7,411 bases of DNA from Polaromonas sp. GTDB taxonomy: Bacteria > Pseudomonadota > Gammaproteobacteria > Burkholderiales > Burkholderiaceae_C. The translations under genes were made by a program, and so were the position numbers. The stretch is taken from NCBI GenBank assembly GCA_025362825.1, contig JANYFF010000085.1, positions 1 through 7,411 on the forward strand, in the 5' to 3' direction. Under the pieces are notes generated by a model. The model saw only the letters and a program-made list of their open reading frames with translations, ran no database searches and was not told the DNA's origin. How positions within the stretch are numbered: position 1 is the stretch's first letter; each line of letters opens with the position of its first letter. Below, piece by piece: positions 1 to 6,365 of this stretch.

Positions 1-782
1 ACGGCGTGCAAGGGCCTGACCTGATGCAGCGCTTTTTGGAACACGCAGAACGGTTTAAAACCGAAATCATTTTTGACCATATCAACACAGTCGATTTGAG
101 CAAGCGCCCTTTCACTCTCACCGGCGACAGCGGCACCTACACCTGCGATACGCTGATCATTGCGACTGGCGCATCGGCCAAATACCTCGGGCTTGCAACA
201 GAGACCGCCTTCATGGGCCGCGGCGTGTCGGGTTGTGCGACCTGCGACGGGTTTTTCTACCGCGAACAGGAGGTGTGCGTTGTGGGCGGCGGCAACACGG
301 CAGTTGAAGAGGCCCTGTACCTTTCAAATATTGCCAGCAAGGTGTACCTCGTCCATAGACGCGACAAATTCAAGGCCGAGGCGATTTTGATCGACAAGCT
401 GCATGACAAGGTTGCCGCCGGGAAAATCGTGCTCAAGACTTTCAACACCCTTGAAGAAGTGCTGGGAGATGCGGGTGGCGTTACCGGCGTCCGGCTGAAA
501 AGCACGGTAAACGAATCCACGCAGGATATCGAACTCAAGGGCTGCTTCATCGCTATCGGCCACCAGCCCAACACCGATATTTTCACCGGGCAACTGGATA
601 TGAAAGACGGCTACATCGTCACAAGAACCGGCCTGCAGGGCTTTGCCACCATGACCAGCGTCCCCGGCGTATTTGCAGCTGGCGATGTGCAGGATCATAT
701 CTACAGGCAAGCCATCACCAGCGCTGGCACCGGGTGTATGGCCGCACTGGATGCGCAACGCTTTCTCGAACAAAGCGTCTGA
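1..782 (+). CDS. trxB: Thioredoxin reductase (NADPH), C-terminal part; 5' end outside window
   Basis: Flavoenzyme that passes electrons from NADPH through FAD and a redox-active disulfide to thioredoxin in the cytoplasm. The reading frame is already open at base 3, and the GTG at base 6 is an internal valine (context GVQGPDLMQRF), not a start. From that valine, visible motifs in order are: an IIATGASAKYLGL segment (residues 51-63), the active-site CATC (77-80, bases 234-245), the NADPH-binding GGGNTA (94-99) followed by HRRDKF (117-122), and the C-terminal FAD signature with GVFAAGDV and DHIYRQAITSAGTGCMAALD. By comparison with the E. coli protein (about 320 residues, active-site cysteines 135 and 138), roughly 57 N-terminal residues with the first FAD-binding motif are missing because of the window edge. 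All catalytic residues in view are intact. I see no clear terminator after the stop. Identification is very secure. Confidence 0.97.
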   Translation, partial: GVQGPDLMQRFLEHAERFKTEIIFDHINTVDLSKRPFTLTGDSGTYTCDTLIIATGASAKYLGLATETAFMGRGVSGCATCDGFFYREQEVCVVGGGNTAVEEALYLSNIASKVYLVHRRDKFKAEAILIDKLHDKVAAGKIVLKTFNTLEEVLGDAGGVTGVRLKSTVNESTQDIELKGCFIAIGHQPNTDIFTGQLDMKDGYIVTRTGLQGFATMTSVPGVFAAGDVQDHIYRQAITSAGTGCMAALDAQRFLEQSV

Positions 783-828
783 AATTTGCACTTATGGCGG
801 CTGCTTCAAGGCTGAGGTGGCGACGCAT

Positions 829-857
829 TTGGCGTGATTACATTTTCACGCTATAAT
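829..857 (+). promoter_or_regulatory. Sigma70-type promoter of rpmB-rpmG
   Basis: A -35 element TTGGCG (829-834) is separated by exactly 17 bases from a perfect -10 TATAAT (852-857). Transcription would start near base 864, giving a leader of about 61 bases before the rpmB ATG. This is the strongest promoter-like sequence in the window, as expected for a ribosomal protein operon, and it suggests rpmBG is transcribed independently of trxB. Confidence 0.85.
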
Positions 858-872
858 CAAAAGCTTAGCTGC

Positions 873-911
873 GCATCCATCAGGATGTCAGCATCCGATT
901 TCTATTTTTTT
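873..911 (+). promoter_or_regulatory. rpmB leader with two mutually exclusive hairpins and a T-run
   Basis: Within the predicted 5' leader, CATCC (874-878), GGATG (883-887) and CATCC (892-896) are arranged so that the central GGATG can pair with either the upstream copy (loop ATCA) or the downstream copy (loop TCAG), but not both. The GCATCC hexamer occurs as a direct repeat (873-878 and 891-896). A run of seven T begins at 905, eight bases after the second hairpin, and the Shine-Dalgarno sequence follows at once. The geometry would allow an attenuator or a translational switch, but the stems are only 5 bp and function is purely inferred. Confidence 0.35.
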
Positions 912-924
912 ACGGAGAGTGCTC

Positions 925-1158
925 ATGGCACGCGTCTGTCAGGTAACGGGCAAAGGCCCGATGGTGGGAAACAATGTTTCTCACGCAAACAACAAAACCA
1001 AGCGCCGGTTCATGCCTAATCTGCAGTACCGCCGCTTCTGGGTCGAAACCGAAAACCGCTGGGTGCGTTTACGCATCACTACTGCCGGGCTTCGTCTGAT
1101 CGACAAAAAAGGCATCGATGCGATCCTGGTAGATCTTCGTGCCCGCGGTGAAGTCTAA
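925..1158 (+). CDS. rpmB: 50S ribosomal protein L28 (bL28)
   Basis: Structural protein of the large ribosomal subunit. The 77-residue product starts MARVCQVTGKGPMVGNN and contains the family signatures NNVSHANNKTKRRF, PNLQYRRFWVE and LRLIDKKGIDAIL, ending in LRARGEV; the E. coli homologue is 78 residues. Only one cysteine is present, so this is the cysteine-poor, zinc-independent form. An in-frame GTG lies six bases upstream (919), but the ATG at 925 is the start. It gives the conserved N-terminus and is preceded by a good Shine-Dalgarno (ACGGAGAG, 912-919) at normal spacing, which the GTG would overlap. The gene is the first of a two-gene operon with rpmG, with an 11-base gap, and is driven by the promoter at 829-857. 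Confidence 0.98.
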   Translation: MARVCQVTGKGPMVGNNVSHANNKTKRRFMPNLQYRRFWVETENRWVRLRITTAGLRLIDKKGIDAILVDLRARGEV

Positions 1159-1169
1159 GGAGAGAAATC

Positions 1170-1337
1170 ATGGCTAAAGGCGCACGCGAAAAAATCAAGC
1201 TGGAATCAACTGCCGGCACGGGTCACTTCTACACGACCACCAAAAACAAGAAAACCACACCAGACAAGATGCTGATCATGAAGTTTGATCCAAAAGCACG
1301 CAAGCATGTGGAATACAAGGAAATCAAGCTGAAGTAA
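1170..1337 (+). CDS. rpmG: 50S ribosomal protein L33 (bL33)
   Basis: Structural protein of the large ribosomal subunit near the E site. The 55-residue product begins MAKGAREKIKLESTAG, continues GTGHFYTTTKNKKT, and ends FDPKARKHVEYKEIKLK. Length and sequence match the E. coli protein (55 codons). It contains no cysteine, so it is the zinc-independent form. The start is fixed by a strong Shine-Dalgarno AAGGAGAG (1157-1164) that overlaps the rpmB stop codon, which suggests translational coupling with L28. An intrinsic terminator follows 31 bases after the stop, closing the operon. The gene is short and easy to miss but certain. Confidence 0.98.
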   Translation: MAKGAREKIKLESTAGTGHFYTTTKNKKTTPDKMLIMKFDPKARKHVEYKEIKLK

Positions 1338-1368
1338 TTCAGTCTGGTTTGGAACCCTGTGCAGCATC

Positions 1369-1401
1369 AAAAAAACCCGCTACGTTCTGGCGGGTTTTTT
1401 T
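1369..1401 (+). terminator. Intrinsic terminator of rpmB-rpmG
   Basis: A perfect 12-bp inverted repeat: seven A plus CCCGC (1369-1380), a 9-base loop, then GCGGG plus seven T (1390-1401). The GC-rich core and T-run give a classic Rho-independent terminator 31 bases past the rpmG stop. The flanking A-run makes it potentially active in both directions. Confidence 0.92.
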
Positions 1402-1583
1402 ACGTCTGTCCGGGATCAAGAGGCAGGTAAACACGGAGTGCGTCGATTTGATTTGGGTCGGGCTGATGTAGACCGCAGCGCACATACACGAGAGCTCACG
1501 CACAGCCAGCGCCCTGAGCCGGCAGGCAACTAATCAAGACAAGGACAGGCTCAATGCCAATAAACCCGGTGAAGCCCAGAATT
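1402..1583. other. Intergenic stretch with no recognisable feature
   Basis: Together with the two terminators this forms a 332-base gap between rpmG and the convergent desaturase. Between the terminators I see no convincing promoter on either strand, no sizeable inverted repeat and no RNA gene signature. A 36-codon ORF starting at 1554 runs into the second terminator and is not supported as a gene. Confidence 0.6.
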
Positions 1584-1623
1584 AAAAAGCCGCCCCGGCG
1601 ATCTCTCGCTGGGGCGGCTTTTT
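1584..1623 (-). terminator. Intrinsic terminator downstream of the desaturase (bidirectional form)
   Basis: AAAAAGCCGCCCC (1584-1596) pairs with GGGGCGGCTTTTT (1611-1623). The stem extends inward through one G-T pair and GCG/CGC to a 6-base loop (1601-1606). On the minus strand it lies 46 bases after the desaturase stop and ends in a U-run, so it most likely terminates that gene. The symmetrical A/T flanks would also stop any read-through from rpmBG. Confidence 0.9.
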
Positions 1624-1669
1624 CAAATACAGACTTTCACAGCCCTTTATGGGCCAGGCAATGATGAAG

Positions 1670-2869
1670 TCAGGCGCGTGCGGCGCGCAACTTCCTGGAG
1701 AAATCGTTCAGTGCAGCAATACCGCTCTCTTCCGCACGGTGGCACCACGCCTGCAAATCGACGGTGAGTTGCTCGCGTGATGCAGACGTCGTGAGCCACA
1801 TCTGGCGAAGCTCTTCGCGCATGGTCACCATCTTGTCCAGTACCGGGTGTTCTGCTCGGGCCTGTGCCAATTGTGGTTTGGCAGCAGCAGGCACCTTGTC
1901 GTCATCGCGGTGCAGCCAGCGGTTGGCAACGCGCAATACAGAGGCATCGGCATTTCTGGCCTTTAGTGCCTGGATTTCAGTTTTACCGGCACGACGCAGT
2001 TCACGCGCGAAACCGGCCATGACTTCATAGCGGTGGGCAATCAGTGCCTCCAGGGTTTTTTCATCGGCGACCGGCTGTATGGAACCCAGCATCAGCTTGG
2101 GTGGAACCTTCTTGACGGTGGCCAGGCCAACTTTTTCCAGCGCACGGATGTAAACCCAGCCAATGTCAAACTCATAGGGCTTGACGGAAAACTTGGCCGA
2201 GGTCGGATAGGTGTGGTGGTTGTTGTGCAACTCTTCGCCGCCAATCATGATGCCCCATGGCGAAATGTTGGTGCTGGCGTCAGGTGCCTCGAAATTGCGG
2301 TAACCCCAATAGTGGCCAATGCCATTGATGATGCCGGCGGCCGTCACGGGAATCCAGATCATCTGAACGGCCCACACGGCCAGACCGGCAACGCCGAACA
2401 ATGCCAGGTTGATGACCATCATCACGCCCACGCCCTGCCAGCTGTAGCGGGTGTACAGGTTGCGCTCAATCCAGTCGTTGGGTGTGCCATGGCCAAACTT
2501 GGACATGGTTTCCTTGTTCTTGCTTTCTGCCCGATAAAGCTCGGCACCCTGCCAGAAAACCTTCTTGATGCCGTGCGCCTGTGGGCTGTGCGGATCTTCA
2601 ATGGTTTCGCACTTGGCGTGGTGCTTGCGGTGGATCGACACCCACTCTTTCGTCACCTGACCAGTACCCAGCCATAGCCAAAGGCGGAAGAAATGCGCTG
2701 GTAGTGCGTGCAGATCCATCGCACGGTGCGCCTGGTGGCGGTGCAGGTAGATGGTGACACTGGCGATGGTGATATGGGTCGTCACCAGCGCGTATAAAAC
2801 GATTTCCCACCAGCTCCAAGCCAGCAGACCATGTGCCAGCCAATCAAGAGCGGCATCAAAAAACATCAT
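1670..2869 (-). CDS. Membrane fatty acid desaturase (acyl-CoA / acyl-lipid delta-9 type)
   Basis: Integral-membrane di-iron enzyme that introduces a cis double bond into acyl chains using O2 and an electron donor, adjusting membrane fluidity. The 399-residue product shows the histidine boxes of the stearoyl-CoA desaturase-like family: HRHQAH (43-48), HRKHH (80-84), NGIGH (182-186) and ELHNNHH (box histidines 215-219). Hydrophobic membrane stretches lie at about 17-42, 56-70 and 146-180. Conserved segments TKEWVSIHRKHH, HYWGYRNFE and EFDIGWVYI support the family. Residues from about 270 onward form a hydrophilic, charged tail of about 130 residues beyond the desaturase core, seen in some proteobacterial DesA-like proteins. 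Two adjacent ATGs (2869 and 2866) both fit the Shine-Dalgarno AAAGGA (2880-2875 on the complement). The gene has its own promoter and terminator. Chain length, position specificity and redox partner cannot be read from the sequence. Confidence 0.93.
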   Translation of the reverse strand: MMFFDAALDWLAHGLLAWSWWEIVLYALVTTHITIASVTIYLHRHQAHRAMDLHALPAHFFRLWLWLGTGQVTKEWVSIHRKHHAKCETIEDPHSPQAHGIKKVFWQGAELYRAESKNKETMSKFGHGTPNDWIERNLYTRYSWQGVGVMMVINLALFGVAGLAVWAVQMIWIPVTAAGIINGIGHYWGYRNFEAPDASTNISPWGIMIGGEELHNNHHTYPTSAKFSVKPYEFDIGWVYIRALEKVGLATVKKVPPKLMLGSIQPVADEKTLEALIAHRYEVMAGFARELRRAGKTEIQALKARNADASVLRVANRWLHRDDDKVPAAAKPQLAQARAEHPVLDKMVTMREELRQMWLTTSASREQLTVDLQAWCHRAEESGIAALNDFSRKLRAARA

Positions 2870-2936
2870 AGAAGTCCTTTAAATAATCCGCGTTAGCCGC
2901 TTGCCTTGAAATGCAAAATCGCCGCCGTGCAGATAG

Positions 2937-2955
2937 CCCCATATTGTATGCGGGG
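2937..2955. repeat. Imperfect palindrome over the desaturase -10 region
   Basis: CCCCATATTGTATGCGGGG is an interrupted inverted repeat (six of eight positions pair around a central base) that covers the -10 hexamer and nearly reaches the predicted start of transcription. The location suits a repressor operator, for example for a regulator sensing unsaturated fatty acids, but it does not match any operator I can name with confidence. Confidence 0.25.
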
Positions 2956-2971
2956 TGCGTCAAAAATCCAA
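2943..2971 (-). promoter_or_regulatory. Sigma70-type promoter of the desaturase gene
   Basis: On the minus strand TTGGAT (complement of 2966-2971) is followed after exactly 17 bases by TACAAT (complement of 2943-2948). The predicted start near 2936 gives a leader of about 65 bases. Both hexamers are close to consensus, so this is a good candidate, and it makes the desaturase independent of the methyltransferase upstream. Confidence 0.7.
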
Positions 2972-3058
2972 ATCCCTGAACCCAACCTACAGAAGCGGAC
3001 GAAACCGCAAAATACAAGGTATCAATTCCTAAAAATCGTTAACTAATCGCCATTTGTC

Positions 3059-3082
3059 GGCAAAATCACGTTGATTTTTGCC
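3059..3082 (-). terminator. Hairpin spanning the stop codon of the methyltransferase gene
   Basis: GGCAAAATCA (3059-3068) and TGATTTTTGCC (3072-3082) are complementary over 10 bp with one bulged T and a 3-base loop. The element contains the TGA stop codon. No U-run follows on the minus strand and the stem is AT-rich, so it is a weak or atypical terminator and may instead be an mRNA 3' stabilising structure. Confidence 0.35.
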
Positions 3083-4322
3083 AAACCGCAGCGAAGAAAC
3101 CATCTGTCTGGTGCAGGTAAGGCCAGAGACGGAGGTAGGGTCCCCGGACCAGCTTGTCGGCATGTTCGACACCCAGATGGGTCAATATAGGCCCGGCTTC
3201 AAGCACGTTGAAGTCTGTATTGGCCAAACTGAACGCTTCCGCAATTTGTTCATTTTCTTCACGGAGAATGCTGCAGGTGGCATAAACCAGACGCCCGCCG
3301 GGCTTGAGCAGCCGCGCAGCGCTCTGCAAAATCGCGGTTTGCTTGGCGACCAGTTCTTCAATGGCTTTCGGGTTCTGACGCCATTTCAGGTCTGGATTGC
3401 GCCTCAGCGTGCCCAGACCCGAACACGGCGCATCGACCAGAACCCGGTCAATCTTGCCGGCCAGCCGCTTGATACGCTCATCACGCTCATGCGCAATGGC
3501 GACTGGATGCACGTTGGACAGGCCGCTGCGCGCCAGCCGCGGCTTCAGGGCATCCAGTCTGTGGCCGGACGTGTCAAAGGCGTAGAGACGGCCGGTACTG
3601 CGCATGGTGGCGCCCAGTGCCAGGGTCTTGCCACCAGCGCCAGCGCAAAAATCAACCACCATTTCGCCCCGCTTGGGGTCAACCAGCAAGGCCAGCAACT
3701 GCGAGCCTTCATCCTGCACTTCAATGGCACCACGGGTAAAGGCATCGAGCTTGCCCAACTGCGACTTGTCCGCCAGGCGCAAGCCCCATGGCGAGTAAGG
3801 CGTGGCTACTGTTTTAAGGCCGGCCTTGGCCAGCTCTTTCTGGATGTCGGCGCGCTTGTCTTTCAGCGTGTTGACACGCATGTCCAGGCCGGCCGGGGCG
3901 TTCAGGCTTTCAACCAGCGGCCAGAAATCGTCGCCGAGTTGCGACTTGAGCGGTTCAACCAGCCACTGCGGCAGGTTGTGGCGATGCAATTCCATCAGGT
4001 CTTCGGGCTTGACCTGGTCGCAGCGGGACAACCAGTCGATTTCCTGATCGGTCAGCGCGCTTTTGAGAAATTCGCGGTCAGAGACAAAGCCAAGAATCGC
4101 CAGTCGCCGCTCGGGCGCGCCACTGCCGTGCTGCGCCAGGTAGGTGTAAAGGTTTTTCTTGCGCAGTACGCCATAAACGGTTTCTGCCAGCGTGGCGCGC
4201 TCGCGGGGCCCGAGGCGAAACTCACGAAAATACTTGGACAGCACCATGTCAGCGGGCTGGTCAAATTTAAGAACATGCTTGAGTAACTCAGAGCAACTAT
4301 CGAGAAGGGCTTTAGGATGCAT
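3066..4322 (-). CDS. RsmB/NOP-family class I SAM-dependent RNA cytosine-C5 methyltransferase
   Basis: Predicted to transfer a methyl group from S-adenosylmethionine to C5 of a cytosine in rRNA or tRNA. The 418-residue product has an N-terminal NusB-like helical region (1-130), then DMRVNTLK (147-154) and EVQDEGSQ (201-208). The catalytic domain follows with the SAM-binding DFCAGAGGKT (224-233), the motif IV DAPCSGLGT with Cys300 (297-305), RRNPDLKW (307-314), and the TCS motif with catalytic Cys350 (349-351). It ends with the family-typical TDGFFAA (406-412). Both cysteines of the m5C mechanism are present. The frame stays open upstream to 4454, but that part is antisense to the divergent gene; ATG at 4322 gives the expected N-terminus. 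Its Shine-Dalgarno (GAGG) is unusually close to the start. The family call is firm, but identity with 16S C967 methyltransferase RsmB is not, because this subgroup often coexists with a true RsmB. Confidence 0.93.
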   Translation of the reverse strand: MHPKALLDSCSELLKHVLKFDQPADMVLSKYFREFRLGPRERATLAETVYGVLRKKNLYTYLAQHGSGAPERRLAILGFVSDREFLKSALTDQEIDWLSRCDQVKPEDLMELHRHNLPQWLVEPLKSQLGDDFWPLVESLNAPAGLDMRVNTLKDKRADIQKELAKAGLKTVATPYSPWGLRLADKSQLGKLDAFTRGAIEVQDEGSQLLALLVDPKRGEMVVDFCAGAGGKTLALGATMRSTGRLYAFDTSGHRLDALKPRLARSGLSNVHPVAIAHERDERIKRLAGKIDRVLVDAPCSGLGTLRRNPDLKWRQNPKAIEELVAKQTAILQSAARLLKPGGRLVYATCSILREENEQIAEAFSLANTDFNVLEAGPILTHLGVEHADKLVRGPYLRLWPYLHQTDGFFAAVWQKST

Positions 4323-4358
4323 AGCCTCATATTGTCCCACTCTGTTGAATAAACAAGC
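4323..4358. other. 36-base divergent gap between methyltransferase and DUF1653 gene
   Basis: The two start codons face away from each other across 36 bases. I find no convincing -35/-10 pair for either direction inside the gap, so at least one promoter must overlap the opposite coding region or mRNA leader. Neither gene has a good Shine-Dalgarno here. Confidence 0.6.
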
Positions 4359-4610
4359 ATGTCTGAACAACTCCCACCCCTCATCACCACCCCGCTTGGT
4401 CTCTATAAACATTACAAAGGCATGCTCTATGAAGTCATGGGCACCGTGCGGCATAGTGAAGATTTAAGCCCGATGACGCTGTACCGTGCGCTCTATGGCG
4501 AACGCGGCCTGTGGGTTCGGCCAGCCGCGATGTTTAATGAAGAAGTGGTGATTGATGGCGTGAAGCAGCAGCGATTCACAAAGATTGATGACGCGACGCT
4601 GAAAGAATAG
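4359..4610 (+). CDS. DUF1653 domain protein (small, function unknown)
   Basis: An 83-residue protein that is almost entirely one DUF1653 domain, a widespread small bacterial family without an assigned function. Visible conserved positions are GLYKHYKGMLYEVMG (14-28), RHSED (31-35), the core LYRALYGERGLWVRP (41-55), and MFNEEV (58-63). It has no signal peptide, membrane segment or cysteine, so it is presumably cytoplasmic. The ATG at 4359 is fixed by an in-frame TAA only three codons upstream (4350-4352) and by the domain beginning at residue 14; no strong Shine-Dalgarno is visible. It is divergent from the RNA methyltransferase and 78 bases upstream of prfC on the same strand, so co-transcription with prfC is possible. 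A role in translation is suggested only by that neighbourhood and is not demonstrated. Confidence 0.92.
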   Translation: MSEQLPPLITTPLGLYKHYKGMLYEVMGTVRHSEDLSPMTLYRALYGERGLWVRPAAMFNEEVVIDGVKQQRFTKIDDATLKE

Positions 4611-4688
4611 TCGGCCGCAGCGCGGGGCAGCGCCTTGCACGCAGTGAAAAGCGTGGTGGCCATATCTTGTCGCCGATAATCGTGGGTT

Positions 4689-6326
4689 ATGTCCCAAGTA
4701 CTCACAGACTCCCCAGCCGCCACCGAAATCGAAAAACAGGTCAAGCGCCGCCGCACCTTTGCCATTATTTCCCACCCCGATGCCGGCAAGACCACGCTGA
4801 CTGAAAAGCTGCTGCTGTTTTCGGGCGCAATTCAAATCGCCGGCAGCGTCAAGGCCCGCAAGGCCGCGCGCCATGCAACATCCGACTGGATGGAAATCGA
4901 AAAGCAGCGCGGTATTTCAGTCGCCTCTTCGGTCATGCAGATGGAATACCGCGACTGCGTCATCAATCTGCTCGATACCCCTGGTCACCAGGACTTTTCT
5001 GAAGACACCTACCGCGTGCTGACAGCCGTCGATGCAGCGCTGATGGTGATTGACGCAGCCAATGGCGTTGAGCCGCAAACCCGTCGCCTGCTGCAGGTTT
5101 GCCGCGCGCGTGGCACGCCCATCCTGACTTTTGTCAACAAGATGGACCGCGAGGTGCAGGACCCGATGACCGTGATGGACGAGATCGAACGCGAACTGGG
5201 CATGGCTGTGGTGCCGTTTACCTGGCCGGTCGGTATGGGCAAGCTGTTTCATGGCGTTTATGACCGCCGCGAAGACCGCATGCGCGTCTTTAGCCCCGGT
5301 GAGGAAAAAGCCGGCGGTGACGATGAAATCCTGGCCGGTCTTGACAACGCAGAGGCTGCCAAGCGCTTTGGCGCAGAGTACGCCCAGGCTCAGGGCGAGA
5401 TTGAACTGGTAGCGGGCGCCACGCCCCAGTTCGACCGCGAGCTGTTTCTGGCCGGCAAGCAAACGCCGATGTTTTTCGGCTCGGCCATCAACAACTTCGG
5501 CGTACAGGAGGTTCTGGACGCGCTGGTGGACCTGGCGCCTGCACCGGGCGACCGCACAGCCATGCAGCGCGTGGTGCATCCGGAAGAAAAGAAATTCTCT
5601 GGCGTGGTGTTCAAGATCCAGGCCAATATGGACCCGGCCCACCGTGACCGTATTGCGTTTTTGCGCGTTGCCAGCGGTGAATTCGTGCGCGGCATGCGGC
5701 TAAAAGTGGTGCGCAGCGGCAAGGAGCTTCGCCCCAACACCGTTGTCAGTTTCATGAGCCAGCGCCGCGAGTTGCTGGACACCGCTTTTGCCGGTGACAT
5801 CATCGGCATCCCCAACCACGGCGTGCTTCAGCTGGGAGACACGCTGACAGAAGGCGAAGCCCTGCAGTTTACCGGCCTGCCCTTTTTTGCACCAGAAATG
5901 TTTCGCGCTGTTGAAGTCGCCGACCCGCTGCGCAGCAAACAGTTGCGCGCCGGCCTGACGCAGCTCGGTGAAGAAGGCGCCATTCAGGTCTTTCGCCCAA
6001 TTGCAGGCTCGCTGTTGCTGCTGGGCGCTGTCGGTCAGCTGCAATTTGAAGTCGTGGCACACCGGCTGGAGCATGAATACGGCGTGAAGGCGCGCATCAT
6101 GCCGAGCAACTTCAATCTGGCCCGCTGGGTCACCTGTGAAGACGCCAACGAGCTGAAGAAATTCATGGATGCAAATGCGCACCGCGTCGCGCTGGATGCG
6201 GTTGATGCGCCCACACTACTGGTGGACCACAGCGCCACGCTGCGCGCGGTCGAGCAGCAGTGGCCCAAGATCAAGTTCCATGCACTGCGCGAGCACGCTG
6301 GTCTGGTATTTCAGTCAAAAATGTAA
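4689..6326 (+). CDS. prfC: Peptide chain release factor 3 (RF3 GTPase)
   Basis: Cytoplasmic translational GTPase that recycles release factors 1 and 2 from the ribosome after peptide release. The 545-residue product is slightly longer than E. coli RF3 (529), mainly through an N-terminal extension. GTPase motifs are G1 SHPDAGKT (28-35), G2 region RGIS (74-77), G3 DTPGH (96-100) and G4 NKMD (150-153). The RF3-typical SDWMEIEKQRGIS, FVNKMDRE and TWPVGMGKLFHGVY are present. FFGSAINNFGV leads into domain II, which carries FKIQANMDPAHRDR, followed by domain III with FRPIAGSLLLLGAVGQLQFEVV. An in-frame TAA at 4677-4679 leaves the ATG at 4689 as the first possible start; its Shine-Dalgarno is weak (GTGGG, too close). 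No frameshift or missing key residue. A strong intrinsic terminator does not follow. Confidence 0.97.
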   Translation: MSQVLTDSPAATEIEKQVKRRRTFAIISHPDAGKTTLTEKLLLFSGAIQIAGSVKARKAARHATSDWMEIEKQRGISVASSVMQMEYRDCVINLLDTPGHQDFSEDTYRVLTAVDAALMVIDAANGVEPQTRRLLQVCRARGTPILTFVNKMDREVQDPMTVMDEIERELGMAVVPFTWPVGMGKLFHGVYDRREDRMRVFSPGEEKAGGDDEILAGLDNAEAAKRFGAEYAQAQGEIELVAGATPQFDRELFLAGKQTPMFFGSAINNFGVQEVLDALVDLAPAPGDRTAMQRVVHPEEKKFSGVVFKIQANMDPAHRDRIAFLRVASGEFVRGMRLKVVRSGKELRPNTVVSFMSQRRELLDTAFAGDIIGIPNHGVLQLGDTLTEGEALQFTGLPFFAPEMFRAVEVADPLRSKQLRAGLTQLGEEGAIQVFRPIAGSLLLLGAVGQLQFEVVAHRLEHEYGVKARIMPSNFNLARWVTCEDANELKKFMDANAHRVALDAVDAPTLLVDHSATLRAVEQQWPKIKFHALREHAGLVFQSKM

Positions 6327-6333
6327 GGTTTTA

Positions 6334-6345
6334 GGGCTGCAGCCC
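6334..6345. repeat. Perfect 12-bp palindrome after prfC
   Basis: GGGCTGCAGCCC is a perfect palindrome 8 bases past the prfC stop. It is followed by GCC-C-AGG / CCT-A-GGC (6342-6360), which could form a second small hairpin with loop GATTA and one mismatch. No T-run follows directly, so neither is a standard terminator. Confidence 0.5.
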
Positions 6346-6365
6346 AGGGATTACCTAGGCATGTA

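Noticed and set aside
6..8. GTG as a possible start for trxB
   Set aside because: The frame is open upstream to the window edge and the residue aligns with the interior of TrxB (before GPxLMxR), so it is an internal valine.
324..791. Minus-strand open frame of 155 codons opposite trxB
   Set aside because: Shadow of the conserved TrxB NADPH and FAD regions.
919..924. Alternative GTG start for L28 two codons upstream
   Set aside because: It overlaps the Shine-Dalgarno and would add residues absent from L28 proteins.
1554..1664. 36-codon plus-strand ORF with an AAGGA sequence upstream
   Set aside because: It runs through the strong terminator at 1584-1623, and its Pro/Arg-rich part is simply the GC-rich stem. 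There is no promoter and no recognisable product.
2033..2677. Plus-strand open frame of 214 codons opposite the desaturase
   Set aside because: Antisense shadow of the histidine-box region, with no family features.
3078..4286. Plus-strand open frame of 402 codons opposite the RNA methyltransferase
   Set aside because: It is antisense to a gene with complete catalytic motifs, and its translation shows no recognisable domain. Long antisense frames are expected from the GC-biased codon use.
4323..4454. N-terminal extension of the RNA methyltransferase to 4454
   Set aside because: The extra 44 codons are antisense to the DUF1653 gene and read as its mirror; the family N-terminus begins at the ATG at 4322.
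4917..5642. Minus-strand open frame of 241 codons opposite prfC
   Set aside because: Antisense to conserved RF3 domains, with no domain or upstream ribosome binding site. Other minus-strand frames within 5390-6274 are rejected for the same reason.
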